Part shown: positions 6,466 through 9,582 of the stretch, piece after piece
How the letters are laid out: every line of letters begins with the position of its first letter
Numbering within the stretch: the stretch's first letter is position 1
Origin: Paludibacter sp.
GTDB lineage: Bacteria > Bacteroidota > Bacteroidia > Bacteroidales > Paludibacteraceae
DNA: 9,582 bases
Assembly (NCBI GenBank): GCA_030655595.1
Contig: JAUSNQ010000202.1
Location: 1 to 9,582 of the forward strand
Direction: 5' to 3'
Program-made: the position numbers and the translations under genes
The notes under the pieces: model-generated
The model's database searches: none
What the model was told of the DNA's origin: nothing
What the model saw: the letters and a program-made list of their open reading frames with translations, nothing else

Positions 6466-8436
6466 TTATTTAATAAAATTGAGGTTGTCAAAACCTTTCA
6501 CTTCCCAATTAGTTTGTTTCAACCAATTAGTCTCGTCTAAAAGCGTATCATTCAGTTTAAAATTTTCAAAAACAAATCCATCAATGATGGTTTCAGGATG
6601 ACCGTTGAGTATCCTGTTCCTGAACACTGTTCCATCTTCCATTTGAACATTCCAGTTCCTTAAAACAATGTTTCTGACATGATTCACCGAGGAACTATTC
6701 GGATTGATGCCAAAAATGATTGGGACAGGGTTTTCCGTCACAACATCTTCGATGATCCAGTTTGTTTGTGCACTAAAGCGATCCGGCTCTTGATAATGGT
6801 TACCGACGCAACTCAACAAGGCCGCATTAAAGCCGGGTTTAATCCATTCAGCTCGTAGTATATCCACCCGGCTAATGTGGCAATTTTCTGCCAGAGACCT
6901 TCCCCACGACATTTGAATAACCCCACCATTGTTCAATTGCCAGACGACAATATCCGACCAGGTGATGTTGCTGAGATACACTTTGATGGCATCGTCGTTT
7001 GCCCAGATAAAACAGTTTTTTACCGTTGAATTGGCATAAGCCGTAATCCCGTCGCAATTATACACCCAGCCACCAATCACTTTTACCCAGCTTATCTCAT
7101 TTTCTGAGGCAATCAGCCTCAATGCAAAACGTGTATAATCTGCAATAACGATCCCCTCGACCCTGGCACTATCCGTCTTGATGTCGATGCCATGAGCTTG
7201 TCGGTAGTCAAGTTTAGCCTGAGATAAAACACCTCTGCCATAAATGCTGATGCCACTACCTTTTACACCCAGAAAAGCGCCATAAACCCAGGCACTGTCG
7301 GCCAGATAAATGTTTTTGATGTGTGCCGGTATATCAAAGACCTCGATATCATGAGCTCCTTTTTTGAAGTACAAACCGGAGTAATGTAATGGTATGCTGT
7401 CGGCGTTCAGTACTCCTTCATTTCCTTCGAGTACCAGAAAAGCAGGATCATGTTCATCCGGAATATTTGTTTCGGGAGGATTCGCAAAAATCATCAAACC
7501 GTTTTTATAACCTTCTTCCCCGATTTCGACCGAAAACTGTCCGGGCTTGTCCAAAGTAAAAGAGACAACATTATCTTCAACAACAGGCTGAATCTGATGT
7601 CTGGAAGGAAGAATTCTGACCCCCAAGCCTTTAACAGGGACTTTCTGCTGATTCAGGACAGTCACTTCAACCCGGATACTACCTTCAAACGAAAAATTCG
7701 TCCAGCTGATGCTTCTGCCGTGGAATACGGATAAAGGTATCCTGTCTTTGGATTGCATGCCCCGATATCCCAATTCAAAATCGGGGCACCTGCTTTTATA
7801 TACAGCTTGTTCCATTACCTTGTCACCAACATACAACTTAACCGCATACACCGGAGCCGCATCTCTTACCGGATCAGGAATTTCAGATTCATCGGCTAAT
7901 CTCAGGCTGATGTTATCGAGGTAAATTGTGCCACGCTGCATGACCCTGAATTTTAACAAATAATTCGAAGAGTCGTGCAGTGTGTTTTTAAATGTATGTT
8001 CAAATTTTCTCCAGTTTCCGGCGAGATAACCAGGCATCAGATTCTGAAAGGGGAAATCCTTGCTTTCATCCATCGCATGCAACCAGGGAGTGATGTTGAT
8101 ACCACCATTGTCGGAAGTGCGAGCCCAATAACTCAAGGTATAATATTGATTTTCGAGCAATTCGAAACTTGCATCGGTCGACTGCAACACATAATATCCA
8201 TCCTGAGGAACCCCGCCGGAAACAATTCGTGCAGCTTTTGAGCCATCAGGTCCTGCATTATTTTCAAATACAAGCGTTGCGTCCGTCAACAAATTTTTGA
8301 TAGTCCACGCTTCCGATTCCATATCACTTGGAAATAAACAATTGGAAATTTGTGCTGAAACAGGTTTATTCAAACCTATTAAAATCAGCAGGATAAGCCA
8401 TGATCTGGAAGCATTAACTAATTTACTCATCATCAT
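6466..8436 (-). CDS. GH49-like beta-helix glycoside hydrolase with CBM, no T9SS tail
   Basis: Tandem paralogue of the following gene, 656 residues. It has a signal peptide at 1-28 (LILLILIGL core, ending PVSA), a CBM4/9-type module at about 32-182 (YYTLSYWAR, GTIYLDNISL), a GH49 N-terminal beta-sandwich at about 193-327, and the beta-helix to about 640. The catalytic-type aspartates are Asp462, Asp481 and Asp482, with the same +19/+20 spacing. The protein stops right after the helix (WEVKGFDNLNFIK), where the paralogue goes on into a sorting domain, and the next start is only 8 bp away. It is therefore expected in the periplasm, or exported by another route. Three consecutive ATG codons (8436, 8433, 8430) leave the exact start open; the signal peptide works with any of them. 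It begins 41 bp after the sulfatase stop, so co-transcription is likely. The biochemical substrate cannot be read from the sequence. Confidence 0.88.
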   Translation of the reverse strand: MMMSKLVNASRSWLILLILIGLNKPVSAQISNCLFPSDMESEAWTIKNLLTDATLVFENNAGPDGSKAARIVSGGVPQDGYYVLQSTDASFELLENQYYTLSYWARTSDNGGINITPWLHAMDESKDFPFQNLMPGYLAGNWRKFEHTFKNTLHDSSNYLLKFRVMQRGTIYLDNISLRLADESEIPDPVRDAAPVYAVKLYVGDKVMEQAVYKSRCPDFELGYRGMQSKDRIPLSVFHGRSISWTNFSFEGSIRVEVTVLNQQKVPVKGLGVRILPSRHQIQPVVEDNVVSFTLDKPGQFSVEIGEEGYKNGLMIFANPPETNIPDEHDPAFLVLEGNEGVLNADSIPLHYSGLYFKKGAHDIEVFDIPAHIKNIYLADSAWVYGAFLGVKGSGISIYGRGVLSQAKLDYRQAHGIDIKTDSARVEGIVIADYTRFALRLIASENEISWVKVIGGWVYNCDGITAYANSTVKNCFIWANDDAIKVYLSNITWSDIVVWQLNNGGVIQMSWGRSLAENCHISRVDILRAEWIKPGFNAALLSCVGNHYQEPDRFSAQTNWIIEDVVTENPVPIIFGINPNSSSVNHVRNIVLRNWNVQMEDGTVFRNRILNGHPETIIDGFVFENFKLNDTLLDETNWLKQTNWEVKGFDNLNFIK

Positions 8437-8439
8437 TAT

Positions 8440-8462
8440 TAATATTCGTTAGTTCAATATTA
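8440..8462 (-). promoter_or_regulatory. Small AT-only hairpin between sulfatase and first GH49-like gene
   Basis: TAATATT (8440-8446) and AATATTA (8456-8462) are a perfect 7-bp inverted repeat with a 9-nt loop. They sit in the 41-bp intercistronic gap, with the stem ending 3 nt before the ATG. In mRNA this could affect initiation of the downstream gene. The stem has no G-C pair, so it would be weak, and an AT-rich gap can produce it by chance. Confidence 0.2.
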
Positions 8463-8477
8463 GAAATAAATTCAAGA

Positions 8478-9582
8478 TTAAATGAAAGTACCCTCCATTT
8501 TAATCGGCATGTTTCTCGTATTATAATCACCCGGATTAGCCTTGGGATCATAATCAGGATTTGGAGGCATCATTTGAGCATTGACATCTTTTCTCCATTG
8601 ATCGAGTAATGCTTTTAATTCCTTTGCTTTTTCCGGTTCGGTTTTCGATAAATCATACTGTTCACCCGGATCATTTTTCAGGTTAAATAATTGTACGGTA
8701 TTATTTTCAAAATAATCGAGTAATTTATAATCACCCAAACGAATTGCTCCTCCCGGACTTTGTAAACCATGATTGCTATAATGCGGGAAATGCCAGAATA
8801 TTGGTCGAACAGCCGGATTGGACTTCACCTTTTTATCAGCACTTATGATTGGAACAAGACTTTGACCGTCGGTGATGTGATTCAGCGTACCTACATTAAC
8901 CCCCACCATTTCGAGAATAGTAGGATAAAAATCGACACTGATTGCAGGAACATCAGAAATAACATTTACTTTGCCTTTATTGGGCCATTTAACGATTAAA
9001 GGAACACGAATACCTCCTTCGTAAAGAAAACCTTTAGCTGCGCGAAGTGGTAAATTGGATGTAGCAAAAGACTGATCCAATCTATCTTTTGGTATAACAC
9101 GGCCCGGATTGCCAAAGTTGCCGGCCGACATACCTCCATTATCGGAAACAAAAATTACGATTGTATTTTCTTCCAGTCCCAGCTCTTTTAATTTCGCCAA
9201 AACACGACCAACACTCTCATCCAAACTTTCGACCATTGCAGCAAACTGCACATTATCCTGAAATTGTTTAATTTTCACGGTGTTATTAGGTAGCAACTTA
9301 AAACCGCTGTACTTATTCGTTTCGATCATACAATCTAATTCCTCACGCGTCAACGGATTTTTGTCATCAGGGTTTCCTTCCAGGATATAGGGCAATCCTG
9401 CGGGTTTCTCCATTTTTGCTAATTTTTCTTCATATTTCTTCACCAAATCCTGACGTCCCTGAATAGGGTCGTGAACCGCATAATGTGATAAATACAGGAA
9501 GAATGGCTTGTCTTTATTTTCAGTAATAAACCTGTTTGCTTCAATGGTTAATCTGTCAGTCAGATACTCCCCATCAGCTCCA
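8478..9582 (-). CDS. S1-family sulfatase, N-terminus off the window
   Basis: The C-terminal 367 residues of a formylglycine-dependent sulfatase, which hydrolyses sulfate esters, here presumably on a polysaccharide. The frame is open to the right edge, and codons up to 9581 read as good sulfatase sequence (KPFFLYLSHYAVHDPIQG), so the gene starts outside. Numbering from the codon at 9581, His33 and His37 lie in the conserved YLSHYAVHDPIQ block. Asp147-Asn148 (VSDNGG) is the metal-binding pair. The conserved lysine block LPLRAAKGFLYEGGIRVPLI follows, with Lys183 as the likely active-site lysine. The C-terminal subdomain has the usual FNLKNDPGEQYDL block. The CxPxR motif that is converted to formylglycine should lie in the roughly 100-150 missing residues, so activity cannot be confirmed. 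The signal peptide is also outside. FPHYSNHGLQSPGGAI is familiar from polysaccharide-locus sulfatases, but I cannot give the S1 subfamily. It is the first visible gene of the operon. Confidence 0.93.
   Translation of the reverse strand, partial: GADGEYLTDRLTIEANRFITENKDKPFFLYLSHYAVHDPIQGRQDLVKKYEEKLAKMEKPAGLPYILEGNPDDKNPLTREELDCMIETNKYSGFKLLPNNTVKIKQFQDNVQFAAMVESLDESVGRVLAKLKELGLEENTIVIFVSDNGGMSAGNFGNPGRVIPKDRLDQSFATSNLPLRAAKGFLYEGGIRVPLIVKWPNKGKVNVISDVPAISVDFYPTILEMVGVNVGTLNHITDGQSLVPIISADKKVKSNPAVRPIFWHFPHYSNHGLQSPGGAIRLGDYKLLDYFENNTVQLFNLKNDPGEQYDLSKTEPEKAKELKALLDQWRKDVNAQMMPPNPDYDPKANPGDYNTRNMPIKMEGTFI

Noticed and set aside
4940..7095. Recent gene conversion between the paralogues
   Set aside because: The identical protein stretch differs at about a third to a half of its codons by synonymous changes, so the DNA was not recently homogenised.
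4262..8436. GH28 polygalacturonase assignment for the two beta-helix enzymes
   Set aside because: The fold is shared, but the two-domain layout with an N-terminal beta-sandwich and the Asp +19/+20 spacing fit GH49 better. GH28 normally shows an NTD...DD...GHG...RIK pattern, which I do not see.
8478..9446. A sulfatase gene starting at 9446
   Set aside because: The codon at 9444-9446 is TTG and lies inside conserved sulfatase sequence. The frame runs on to the window edge with typical family blocks, so this is an internal leucine and not a start.

Overview
The window looks like part of a Bacteroidota genome. One secreted glycosidase ends in a type IX secretion (T9SS) sorting tail, which is confined to that phylum. 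The genes lack clear Shine-Dalgarno sequences. The content is a polysaccharide-degradation operon next to an AT-rich accessory patch. I see no rRNA, tRNA, CRISPR array or SusC/SusD pair.

Left part (about 1-1410, + strand): a large protein, cut by the left window edge, overlaps a PIN-domain ribonuclease by one base (TAATG). Its C-terminal end resembles the toxin-binding tail of VapB-type antitoxins, so the pair reads as a toxin-antitoxin-like module with an unusually large antitoxin. A tiny third ORF overlaps the PIN gene end (ATGA). It is stopped by an amber codon after 20 residues, but the frame stays open for 21 more codons, which suggests the remnant of a lost third gene.

Middle (1341-1947): intergenic DNA between convergent gene sets. 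It holds the N-terminal relic of an IS5-type transposase on the minus strand, broken by a deletion frameshift, with a plausible Bacteroidota promoter still in front of it.

Right part (1948-9582, minus strand): four tightly spaced genes read right to left: an S1 sulfatase (N-terminus beyond the right edge), two paralogous beta-helix glycoside hydrolases of GH49 type, and a GH78 alpha-L-rhamnosidase. The gaps are 41, 8 and 16 bp, so one transcript is likely. All three complete proteins have signal peptides, but only one of the two GH49-like enzymes carries the T9SS tail. This suggests an outside/periplasm division of labour.

Together the sulfatase, the GH49-like pair and the rhamnosidase suggest degradation of a sulfated, rhamnose-containing polysaccharide. 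The substrate is an inference. The GH49-like pair keeps the three catalytic aspartates with exact family spacing, but known GH49 enzymes mostly act on dextran or pullulan, which does not fit a sulfatase/rhamnosidase locus. Their specificity is the most open question here.
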